Below, piece by piece: positions 27,929 to 36,402 of a stretch of DNA of 64,000 bases. Source of the stretch: Desulfovibrio sp. (GTDB lineage Bacteria > Desulfobacterota > Desulfovibrionia > Desulfovibrionales > Desulfovibrionaceae); the NCBI GenBank assembly GCA_016218665.1, contig JACRDI010000010.1, forward strand, positions 37,000-100,999, in the 5' to 3' direction. Every line of letters starts with the position of its first letter. The stretch's first letter is position 1. The notes beneath the pieces were generated by a model. The model saw only the letters and a program-made list of their open reading frames with translations, was not told the DNA's origin and did not search any database. Both the position numbers and the translations under genes were made by a program.

Positions 27929-29238
27929 AGGGTGTCCCCCTCCCGCCGCCAAAGGTCTGCGGCGATCCCTTCCGTCTTGAAGAAGTCCCGCCCGGTGGCC
28001 GCATTGTAGAAAGTGTACAGCCGGGGCGCGTGGCGGGCCATGGTGCTCTCCGCGCGCGCGCGCGCCACGGAGGCCCGGATGGCCTCCCAGTCGGCCCTGG
28101 CGGCGATTTCGCCGAAGCGGTCCCACTGGTCCCAGCAAAGCACGAGGCCGATGTTCTTGCTGCGCACCATGTGCGCCACGTAGGCCGATTCCTCGGCCAC
28201 CACGCAGGGCAGACCGGCCTCCAGGTAGTTGTACAGCTTGGAGCCCATGAGCGTGCGGAAGTAGTAGGGCTTCTCCGCGCCCTCGTTCAGGTTCTGGGCG
28301 TTCCAGCCCAGCTCGTGGCGGGCCAGCAGGGGCACCAGGCGGTCGTTGGGCACGGCGGGCAGGTAGGTGAACTCCGGCCGCGCGGCCGCCATGTCCAGGT
28401 AGTCCTCGAAGCCCTCGCCGCTGCCCTGGTCGCAGCCGTTGATGATGGTGAAGGCGAAGCCCTGGTCCATGACGCGGCCCACCCCGCCGTGGAAGCTGGA
28501 ATGGCAGGCGTGGCCGTGCTGGCTGGCCTTGTGCAGGCCGCCGGCGAACACGATGTCGCGCGGGAGGCGCTTCTGCTCCCCGGCGAGCGCCGCCGGGGTC
28601 GGGGCCAGCCATTCATCCAGAACGTACGACTGGAAGTGCAGGGCCTTGGGCCTGTGCCCGTGGGCGCGGGACAAATCCTCCACCACCTCGGGCGAATCCA
28701 GGTACATGATGCCCGCGGCCTCGGTGAACACGCGCCGCCACAGCTCCATCTCCAGGGGCATGTCGGTGATGCCGAAGTTCTTGCCGATGGCCGGGTCGCC
28801 GCCGTGCATGACCTCGCGGAAGTCGAAGTAGTCGATGATCACCGGGGCCTTGGAGCGGCGCACCAGCTCGGCGAAGACAAAGGGGCTGCCCGAGCCCACG
28901 GAGGCGTGCACGGCGTCGAAGGGGTAGTTCTCCGCCAGGAAGGGCAGCTCCAGCACATAGGGGTTGCTGACGAGCAGGGCGTCGAAGTAGCCCTGCCCGG
29001 CTAGGCTCTCCAGGGGCACGGTGCCGCACATGAAGCCGTCGGCCATGTGCAGGGCGATGAGGGCCCCGCCCGCGCGCAGCTGCTTCAGCAGCTTCAGGTA
29101 ATTGTGGCTGAAGCTGAAGGACGTGTACAGGATCAGCGGCCTGCCAGGATTGGCGGCGCGCAGGGCGTCCAGCCCGTCCATGAAGGCGCGCAGCCGGGGC
29201 TCGTTGATGGTCCTGCCTTTGAGGTTCGGAAGGGGCAT
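27925..29238 (-). CDS. putative glycosyltransferase
   Basis: ILYTSFSFSHNYLKLLKQL…SKLYNYLEAGLPCVVAEESAYVAHMVRSKNIGLVL; start MPLPNLKGR at 29238. Confidence 0.55.
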   Translation of the reverse strand: MPLPNLKGRTINEPRLRAFMDGLDALRAANPGRPLILYTSFSFSHNYLKLLKQLRAGGALIALHMADGFMCGTVPLESLAGQGYFDALLVSNPYVLELPFLAENYPFDAVHASVGSGSPFVFAELVRRSKAPVIIDYFDFREVMHGGDPAIGKNFGITDMPLEMELWRRVFTEAAGIMYLDSPEVVEDLSRAHGHRPKALHFQSYVLDEWLAPTPAALAGEQKRLPRDIVFAGGLHKASQHGHACHSSFHGGVGRVMDQGFAFTIINGCDQGSGEGFEDYLDMAAARPEFTYLPAVPNDRLVPLLARHELGWNAQNLNEGAEKPYYFRTLMGSKLYNYLEAGLPCVVAEESAYVAHMVRSKNIGLVLCWDQWDRFGEIAARADWEAIRASVARARAESTMARHAPRLYTFYNAATGRDFFKTEGIAADLWRREGDTL

Positions 29239-29248
29239 GGGGTCTCCG

Positions 29249-30583
29249 TTATTTTTCCGGGCCCAGCCAGCTCGGATCTGGCGGAGCGTACAGGGCGCAG
29301 GCGCGGCACACGGCAGGGATGTCCCCCGCGCACCAGCGCCGCACCAGTTCGAAATGCTTCGGGCCAAAGAGCAGGGCGTCCAGGGGCTCGTCCCCGAGGT
29401 TGCCCAGCACCAGCTCGTCGTGCGGGTCGTCCTGATAGCGGCAGGGGCACAGGCGCAAGCTGCCGTCGGGCAGCACCGTGGCCGCCGGGGCCAGCAGCAT
29501 GCAGCAGGGCGGGTCGCCCTTGGCCGCGCCGCCCCTGGCCACACGCATGGACTGGCTGAAGGCCCCCGTGTCCACGGCCCCGGCCCAGGTGTCGAACTCC
29601 ACGCTGCCGTCGGCGGGGTCGAAGAACAGCCCGCCCGCCTTGAACAGCGGGGTGAGCCGCAGGAAGCCCTCGTCCTGGAAGGTCTCCTCGAAGGGCCGGT
29701 AGGTGCGCAGGCAGATGTTCACCCTGCCCCTGGCGCCGGCCAGCTTGGCCCGGCCAAGGGCCTCCAGCCCGGCCAGCACCGCGCCGTACCGGCCGGAGCG
29801 GAAGACCTTGCGGTAGGCCTCGGGCGTCAGTCCCGGGCTGCTCACGGACACGCCGTCCGCCAGGTCCAGCAGCCTGCGGGCGGTCTCGTCGTCCTGCGGC
29901 AGCAGGGTGCCGTTGGTGGTCACGCGGATGTCGGCCATGCCGGCGTCGCGCGCGGCCTGAAGCAATTCCAGAAATTGCGGGTGCAGCATGCCCTCGCCCA
30001 TGATGGGCGAGAAGTCCGCCCCGTGGATGCCGAGCTCCGCCATCTGCGCCAGGACGCTTCGGCAGAGGTCCGCGTCCAGCAGCTGGTTGCCGCGCGGCCT
30101 GTGGCTGCACGGGCAGAAGATGCAGGCGCAGTTGCAGTCGCTGGAGAGGGTGAAGTGCAGCTTGTCCGGCAGGCGGCGCAGCCCTTCGCGGAACACTTCC
30201 GGGTTGGCGCAGCGGGTCAGTATTGTCTGGGTCAGGGCCGGGTCGGCCTTGGGGGCGGGGGGCTTGGGCGCGTTCACCACGTCCAGGTCCAGGAACACGA
30301 ACAGGGGCTTGCCGCCGCCGTGCTCGCGCAGCACGGGGATGATTTCGTCGTAGCAGTAGGCCGCGATGAGGACGAAGTCGTGCCCGGCCTCGGCCGCGCG
30401 CGTTCCGGGCAGCAGGGGCAGGCCCTGGTGCTCGGCCGCCTGGGGAGTGCCGGAAAGGTAGGCCACGGGCGTGATGTCCGGCCGGTGCCGGCGCAGCTGG
30501 GCCAGCAGCTTGGCCGCGCGGCCGCCGGTGCCGTAGATGGCCGCCTTGCCGCTCAAGGGTATCTGGCTGGCGTGGTGGATCAT
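29249..30583 (-). CDS. radical SAM/SPASM-type protein with N-terminal IYGTGG Rossmann-like module
   Basis: AAIYGTGGRAAKLLAQL; HFTLSSDCNCACIFCPCSHRPRG; C-terminal LRLCPCRYQDDP…DIPAVCRACALY. Confidence 0.82.
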   Translation of the reverse strand: MIHHASQIPLSGKAAIYGTGGRAAKLLAQLRRHRPDITPVAYLSGTPQAAEHQGLPLLPGTRAAEAGHDFVLIAAYCYDEIIPVLREHGGGKPLFVFLDLDVVNAPKPPAPKADPALTQTILTRCANPEVFREGLRRLPDKLHFTLSSDCNCACIFCPCSHRPRGNQLLDADLCRSVLAQMAELGIHGADFSPIMGEGMLHPQFLELLQAARDAGMADIRVTTNGTLLPQDDETARRLLDLADGVSVSSPGLTPEAYRKVFRSGRYGAVLAGLEALGRAKLAGARGRVNICLRTYRPFEETFQDEGFLRLTPLFKAGGLFFDPADGSVEFDTWAGAVDTGAFSQSMRVARGGAAKGDPPCCMLLAPAATVLPDGSLRLCPCRYQDDPHDELVLGNLGDEPLDALLFGPKHFELVRRWCAGDIPAVCRACALYAPPDPSWLGPEK

Positions 30584-32358
30584 GCCGCGTTCTCTCCCGT
30601 TTCAGCCGTTCCTGTTTTCACTGGTTCCGTTACATCCGGCAGGCCCGCGGCCCGGCGCAGGAACTCCGCCAGGGCGGCGGCGTGGGGGCCGATGCCGAGC
30701 CTTTCCCGCGCCGCGTCCATGGCGCGCAGGCAACGGGCCCGGTCGAAGCCCGCCAGCAGCTCCGGCAGGCGGTCGAAATCCCCGTGGCGGAAGCTGAGGC
30801 CAACGCCGAGGGTTTCGGTCAGCTCCGCGCACCAGGAGAGCTCCGCCGGGGCGAGGGTGGGCAGCCCGGCCTGGATGTGCGCGCAGAGCTTGGTCTGCAG
30901 GTTGGTGGCGTGGGTGAGGGGCAGCCGGGCCGAGAGGCGCGGGTGGTGCCACAGCAGGCCGAAGTGGAACCCGGACAGGGTCTGCGGCAGCTCCTCGAAG
31001 GGCACGCGCGGGCGGTACTCGAACAGGGGCTCCTCCTCCGCCAGGGCGCGCAGGCCGTCCCAGCCGCCCGAGTGCCCGTTGCCGGCTCCGGTCCCGCCAT
31101 CCAGGTTGTTGATGGCCGTGAGGGCGATGCCGCGCGCGGTGAACTGCCGCACGATGTCCACGAAGTCCGGGATGTTGAACAGGTCCTCGCGCCGGGCGCT
31201 GGTGTGCAGGCTGCCGATGAAGACCACGCGCACGGGCCCGTTCTTGGGCGACCCGGCCCGCTTTGCCGGGGCAGGGCCCACGGGCGGCAGCTGGTGCAGC
31301 ATGCGCCGGGGCCGCGCGTCCAGCTCGCGCTCGAAATAGGCGTCCAAGGCCGGAGAGTCCTTGCTCACGATGCCGGCGGACAGGGTGTAGAGGGCGCGCC
31401 AGTCCGCCAGCAGTTCCTCGCGGCTTGTGCCCAGCTCCGCGCAGAGGTTCGTGCCGAAGCTGCCGCCCTGGAAGAGCGGGGGCAGGGCGGCGTCGATGCC
31501 CGCCACCAGGGGAACGCCCGCCCGGGCCAGATCCGCCAGGAAGCCGTGGTTGGAAAAGCTCGTCCAGGCGTGCACCACGGCAAAGGGTCTGCCCTTGGCC
31601 AGCAGGCTGCCCAGCACCAGGCGCAGGGCCTCGGCCGAGGGTTCGGCGTGCAGGAGGTCCAGCTGGCCGCGCGCGCGCATGTCTTCCTCTGCGCCTGGGG
31701 CAAGGCCGGCGTGGGTGAGCACGGCCACGCGCCAGCCCGCACCCTGCACCCCGGCCAGCACCTGCGGCGCATGGGTGCCGAAGTTCGACAGCAGAAAGCA
31801 GGCCAGGGGTCGGTCCCTGGGCACCTCGGCGGCCATGCGCCGGGCCAGGGCGTCGGCGGCCTCGTCCATGGCCCGCTCCAGGGGCAGCAGGTCCTCGGCG
31901 CAGGCGCTCTCGCGCAGCACGCGGGCCAGGTCCAGGGCGTCGGCCGCGGCTTTCTCCGGCAGGGCGGCGCGCATCTCGCCCGCATAGGTGGCCGAGAGCA
32001 GCAGCGCCGGGCCGCAGTGTTCCGGCAGATTTTCCGGAGAATGGAGGGGGAAGCCCTCGAAGTTGTCCGCCTCGGGCCGTGTGGCCACGAACACGGCCCC
32101 GGCCCGGCGCAGCGCGTCCGCGTGCTCCCGCGCAAGCCTGCGGCCCAGGCCGCCGCAGCCGTACAGGGCCGGGCGGGAGCCTTGCGGCCGGTTGGCGGGC
32201 CGACTGGCGGGCCAGCTCGCGGGCCAACTGGCGGATAGACCGGCGATGAACCGCGCCACGCAGCGCGCCCTCTCCGCCTCGAAGCGCGGGTCCGCGGCCA
32301 GCAGGGCGGCCAGGTCGGCCCGCCGCGCCGGGGTGGACAAGAGCGCGCTACAGGGCAT
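30580..32358 (-). CDS. putative glycosyltransferase, paralog of 19993..21720
   Basis: RADLAALLAADPRFEAERARCVARFIAG…LYGCGGLGRRLAREHADAL; C-term NLQTKLCAHIQAGLPTLAPAELSWCAELTE; start MPCSALL at 32358. Confidence 0.55.
   Translation of the reverse strand: MPCSALLSTPARRADLAALLAADPRFEAERARCVARFIAGLSASWPASWPASRPANRPQGSRPALYGCGGLGRRLAREHADALRRAGAVFVATRPEADNFEGFPLHSPENLPEHCGPALLLSATYAGEMRAALPEKAAADALDLARVLRESACAEDLLPLERAMDEAADALARRMAAEVPRDRPLACFLLSNFGTHAPQVLAGVQGAGWRVAVLTHAGLAPGAEEDMRARGQLDLLHAEPSAEALRLVLGSLLAKGRPFAVVHAWTSFSNHGFLADLARAGVPLVAGIDAALPPLFQGGSFGTNLCAELGTSREELLADWRALYTLSAGIVSKDSPALDAYFERELDARPRRMLHQLPPVGPAPAKRAGSPKNGPVRVVFIGSLHTSARREDLFNIPDFVDIVRQFTARGIALTAINNLDGGTGAGNGHSGGWDGLRALAEEEPLFEYRPRVPFEELPQTLSGFHFGLLWHHPRLSARLPLTHATNLQTKLCAHIQAGLPTLAPAELSWCAELTETLGVGLSFRHGDFDRLPELLAGFDRARCLRAMDAARERLGIGPHAAALAEFLRRAAGLPDVTEPVKTGTAETGENAA
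32189..32236 (-). repeat. 12-bp tandem repeat, 4 units
   Basis: cggttggcgggc, cgactggcgggc, cagctcgcgggc, caactggcggat (SWPASWPASRPANRP). Confidence 0.9.
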
Positions 32359-33508
32359 CGGCCACCTTGCGCGCCAGTTCGCGCGCGTCGATGATGCGGC
32401 CGTCCTTGGGCCGGGCGAAGAAGTGCGCCAGGGGGGCGAAGCCGCTGACGGTGTGGATGCAGTAGTTCTCCGGTTTGCGGAGCTGCTCCCACAGGGGGTG
32501 CCCCTGGGCCACGAACACGCCCTGGGCCGTGGTGAAGCGCCGTTCGTCGCCCTCCGCCACGAAGTCCGGGCAGCCCAGGGGCGAGCGCTGCTGCCAGAAG
32601 CCGCGCGCCTTGGGGTGCCCGCCCCAGGCCAGGAAGGCCGGGGCCAGTCCGGCCTCGCGCAGGGCGGCCAGCAGATACTGGCGGTCGCGCTCCGGGGTCT
32701 CGAAGCCGAAGCACTGGGCGAAGACGAGGCCGCCCGGAGCCAGCACGCGGGTGAACAGGGCCAGGTAGTCGCGCAGGGCCGGGGCGTCGAACTCCAGCAT
32801 GGCCGCGTTGCAGGCGATGAGGTCGAAGCCCGTGCCGCCCAAGGCGGGGGATTCCGTGCGCGCCAGGTCGCCCAGGCGCCACCAGGGATGGTGCGTGGCG
32901 CGCACCGGGGGCAGGGAGGGCAGGGCGGCGGGTTCCGCCATGGCCTCGGCGCAGAAATGCGCGCTGGCGGAAGACGCGCAGAGTTCCTCGCGGAAGCCCG
33001 CGCCAAAGAGCTGCGCCAGCAGGTGGTGCTGCAGCAGGTAGAAGCTCTCCGTGGCCTCCACCGCGGCGTAGCGCTCAAGGGCCGCGTGCCGCGCCAGAAA
33101 GAGCGCCAGGTAGCCGCAGCCGGGTCCCACCTCCAGCACGCGGCGGAAATTCGGGGCCAGGGCCTGCATCTTGCGATACGCCGCCAGCATGGCGGTCACG
33201 GTGTCCAGCGGCAGCACCGGCGCGCGACCGCCGAAATGCGCCAGCTGGAAGCGCACGGCCTCGGCCAGGGCGGCGACGAGCAGCGTTTCCTCGTCCGGGG
33301 TCAGGCCGCCCAGTTCCTGCTGGATGGCCTCGAAACGGCCCTCCTGCATGGTGTCCAGCAGCATGCCCAGCTCGTCCAGGCTGTCCACGCGCACGGGGAA
33401 ACCCACGCGCTGAAACAGGGTGGCCCCGTGGCGCTGGGCCAGCCGCCAGTTGGGCAACTGCGCCTTGGCGCGGGATTCCTCGCGGCGGTACTGTGCGGGG
33501 TCGAGCAT
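32348..33508 (-). CDS. putative SAM-dependent methyltransferase
   Basis: RRVLEVGPGCGYLALFLARHAALERYAAVEATESFYLLQHHLLAQLFGAG; start MLDPAQYRREES at 33508. Confidence 0.6.
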   Translation of the reverse strand: MLDPAQYRREESRAKAQLPNWRLAQRHGATLFQRVGFPVRVDSLDELGMLLDTMQEGRFEAIQQELGGLTPDEETLLVAALAEAVRFQLAHFGGRAPVLPLDTVTAMLAAYRKMQALAPNFRRVLEVGPGCGYLALFLARHAALERYAAVEATESFYLLQHHLLAQLFGAGFREELCASSASAHFCAEAMAEPAALPSLPPVRATHHPWWRLGDLARTESPALGGTGFDLIACNAAMLEFDAPALRDYLALFTRVLAPGGLVFAQCFGFETPERDRQYLLAALREAGLAPAFLAWGGHPKARGFWQQRSPLGCPDFVAEGDERRFTTAQGVFVAQGHPLWEQLRKPENYCIHTVSGFAPLAHFFARPKDGRIIDARELARKVADAL

Positions 33509-33546
33509 GTGAGCCTCCTGTCTGGTTCCCCGGACTGGGCCTGGCC

Positions 33547-35370
33547 TCAGGCCGGGCTGGCCATGTCCAGCATGCGCCGCTCCTGCCGCTGCAGCAGCTC
33601 GATGAGCGCCTGCAGCATGCGGGCGGTGTGGGAAAAGTGGTAGCGCAGCCCCTGGGCGTACTGCTCCGGGTTCGCGCTGGTGATCAGGTCGTAGAACGTG
33701 GGCTGGCTGAAGTCCTCGAAGCGCTGCACGAGATAGGACACGTTGCCCTGGTCGAACATCTCCAGCACCTTGGCCCCGTGCACGGGGAACTCGTCCGGGG
33801 GCAGGCTCTCCACCCGCTCGATGAGGGCGAGGCAGGCCTGGTGGCGGAGGATCTCGCGCCGGGCGAAGGCCAGGGCCTGGTCCAGCAGTGGGGTGCGGCG
33901 GCGCATGGCGTGGGCCTGGCGCAGCAGCTGGTTCAGCCTGCCCGTGGGCTCGATGGCCGGGTGCTCGTCGAATTCCACGTGCGGGGTGTCGATGATGCTG
34001 TCCTTGGAGGTGTTGATGACCGGGATGCCGCTTAGGCGGATCTCCTCGCCCAGCCAGTGCTTCACGTCCAGAAAGTTCAGGCTGGTGTAGCGCTGCCGGC
34101 CGAAGCGGTTCTTCGCCGGGCAGAGCTGGGGCCAGCGGTGGGTCAGCTCCCTGGTCTCCGGGTTGATGCCCAGGCCGCTTGCTCCGCTGACGTAGCTCAG
34201 GGACCAGGGGTCGCTTGAGGACAGGAGCGCCCCGGCCAGCACCGCGCGCGCGCAGCCCAGGTGCCGCGCCAGGGCGAAGGCCGTGGTGATGACCGAGCCG
34301 TGCAGCCGCAGGCCGGGCCTGTGGCCGAAGATGTCCGGCCGCATGTCGCTGAACAGGAACTTCTGCGGGAACACCTCGCCCCCCAGGGCGGAGAGGCTGT
34401 GCCCCACCAGCATCACCGGGCGCAGGCGGGGCAGGCCCGCAAAGGTCTTGGCCACCTGGAGGGAATTGTCGTTGACGATGCAGAAGTGCGGCTTGATGCC
34501 CGCCTCCACCAGGGGGCGCAGGGCCGAGTTCACGGCGATGATGACGGCCTTGTCCTGGTTCTCGCGCAGGAGGTCGTACTGCTCGGCCAGGGCCGCGCCG
34601 GCTGCGGCCAGGATGGCCGTCTCGCCCTGGAACAGGCCCTCTATGGCGCCGATGTCCGGGCAGGTGGCGAAGGCCGGGAGGTTCTCGTAGGCGTGGTACA
34701 CTTGGTCGTAGAACAGCTCGCGGGAGATCTCGCGGAAGGGGATGCTGCGCGAGAGGGTCTGGCTGCCCAGGGGGTACACCCGTTCGCGGTAGAAGATGGT
34801 CTCCACGTATTCGATGACTTCCGTGGCGTAGGCCTCGTCGTCGTCGGACGCGGCCTCGGGCACGTAGAACACGGGAAAGCCCATGGCGAATTTCGTCTGC
34901 TCCAGCAGCACGGAAATGGGCGGGTAGAAGTCGTGCGGGCGCCCCAGGAACACGAAGCCCCTGTTGAGCAGTCGTGCGGGCGCTGTGGCGGCGAGGAACC
35001 GCGCGAGCCTGCGGGAGTCGTGGTCGAAGAGGACCAGCATGACGCCCGGCTCGGCCAGCAGGCGCTCCACCAGCGGCCCCGGCGCGGCCCCGACGAGGCA
35101 GATGAAGCGGGTCTTGGCCAGCACCTGGTCCAGGGACGACGCCGGGTCCAGGGTCTCGAACACCGCCGGGGCGCCGGGCATGGGGTGGGCGTAGAACTGC
35201 TGCTCGTACTGCCACAGGGGCGCATGTGCGGAAAAAACATGCCGCGCGGGCGCGGCGCCGCCCTCGGCGGGCGCAAGGCACGGGTCGTCCTCCGCGCTCA
35301 AGAGCACGCCCATGTCCTTGAGCACCTGGAAGTGGGCCCTGGCCCGCACCTCGCCCGCGTCTATGCTCAC
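33547..35370 (-). CDS. Maf-type motility-associated glycosyltransferase (DUF115/MptE-like)
   Basis: AVIIAVNSALRPLVEAGIKPHFCIVNDNS…MLVGHSLSALGG; VINTSKDSIIDTPHVEF; GTG start at 35370. Confidence 0.8.
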   Translation of the reverse strand: MSIDAGEVRARAHFQVLKDMGVLLSAEDDPCLAPAEGGAAPARHVFSAHAPLWQYEQQFYAHPMPGAPAVFETLDPASSLDQVLAKTRFICLVGAAPGPLVERLLAEPGVMLVLFDHDSRRLARFLAATAPARLLNRGFVFLGRPHDFYPPISVLLEQTKFAMGFPVFYVPEAASDDDEAYATEVIEYVETIFYRERVYPLGSQTLSRSIPFREISRELFYDQVYHAYENLPAFATCPDIGAIEGLFQGETAILAAAGAALAEQYDLLRENQDKAVIIAVNSALRPLVEAGIKPHFCIVNDNSLQVAKTFAGLPRLRPVMLVGHSLSALGGEVFPQKFLFSDMRPDIFGHRPGLRLHGSVITTAFALARHLGCARAVLAGALLSSSDPWSLSYVSGASGLGINPETRELTHRWPQLCPAKNRFGRQRYTSLNFLDVKHWLGEEIRLSGIPVINTSKDSIIDTPHVEFDEHPAIEPTGRLNQLLRQAHAMRRRTPLLDQALAFARREILRHQACLALIERVESLPPDEFPVHGAKVLEMFDQGNVSYLVQRFEDFSQPTFYDLITSANPEQYAQGLRYHFSHTARMLQALIELLQRQERRMLDMASPA

Positions 35371-35550
35371 CGTCCGCCGTCCTCCGCAAACATCCTGGGC
35401 ATTAGACCCCATCTCAAAAGCCCTGTCCACAGGCCGCTCGGCTATTGCCTGAAGCCGAACCTGCCGATAGGTTGCGTACCTGCCGCAGGGAGAGTCGCAT
35501 GCATGCCCGATGCCAGACTTGGCGGCAAAATCGTCTACAAGGAGCGCCCA

Positions 35551-36402
35551 ATGACCGAGAACCTGCAGGAGCGTCTGGCAAGCCTGGGGCCCTGGTACCA
35601 CAAGATTCGCCTGCCTGGCGGGCAGGTCACCCCGGGGCACGACTGGGAGCCCCTGTGGGAGAACATCCGCAAGGCCACGGCTCGGGCGGACTATTCCGGC
35701 CGGCGCGTGCTGGACATCGGCTCCATGGACGGCATGTGGGCCTTCGAGGCCGAGGAGCGCGGCGCGCGCGAGGTGTTCACCGTGGACATCAGCGGCGCCT
35801 GCGCCGACAGGCTGCTCTTCGCGCGGGAGCAGCGGCAGAGCCGGGTGCTGCCCTTCTTCAACGTGCGGGTGGAGCGGCTGACGGAGAACAAGGCCTCCCT
35901 CGGCGAGTTCGACATCATCCAGCACCTGGGCGTGCTCTACCACCTGCCCGATCCCTACGTCTCGCTCTCCCAGTGCCGGGCCCTGATGCGCCCCGGCGGC
36001 CTGCTGGCGCTGGAGACCGCCTGCGTGACCAACGTCCCCATGTCCTGCATGGTCTTCAACGGGGTCATGCCGTCCGACAGCGCCGAGGGGGACGGCAACT
36101 ACTGGTGGCGCGTGTACAAGGGCGCGCACCCGCAGTGGGCGCCGACCCTGTCCTGCCTCTTGGAAATGCTGCTCCTGGCGGGCTTCGTGCCCGACATGGC
36201 CAGTCTGTCGCTTCTGGACCAGCCGGCCACCGGCGGCGTCAACGCCGATGCGCCGGGCACGCGCTACCAGCGGGCCCGCGTGGCGCTGCTGGCCCGCGCG
36301 GCGGAGCGCGGCGAAATCACCGGGGAGGTCATCGGCAAGGTGCTGGCGGCCACGCCGGGGGCCATGACAGGGAGCGGGCCGGGAAGCGGGCCGAAGGCCT
36401 AG
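35551..36402 (+). CDS. class I SAM methyltransferase (CmoB/DUF1698-like)
   Basis: RRVLDIGSMDGMWAFEAEERGAREVFTVDIS…FDIIQHLGVLYHLPDPYVSLSQCRALMRPGGLLALETA; ATG 35551 after AAGGAG. Confidence 0.78.
   Translation: MTENLQERLASLGPWYHKIRLPGGQVTPGHDWEPLWENIRKATARADYSGRRVLDIGSMDGMWAFEAEERGAREVFTVDISGACADRLLFAREQRQSRVLPFFNVRVERLTENKASLGEFDIIQHLGVLYHLPDPYVSLSQCRALMRPGGLLALETACVTNVPMSCMVFNGVMPSDSAEGDGNYWWRVYKGAHPQWAPTLSCLLEMLLLAGFVPDMASLSLLDQPATGGVNADAPGTRYQRARVALLARAAERGEITGEVIGKVLAATPGAMTGSGPGSGPKA
36370..36393 (+). repeat. 12-bp tandem duplication at the 3' end of the methyltransferase gene
   Basis: gggagcgggccg, ggaagcgggccg (GSGPGSGP). Confidence 0.9.
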
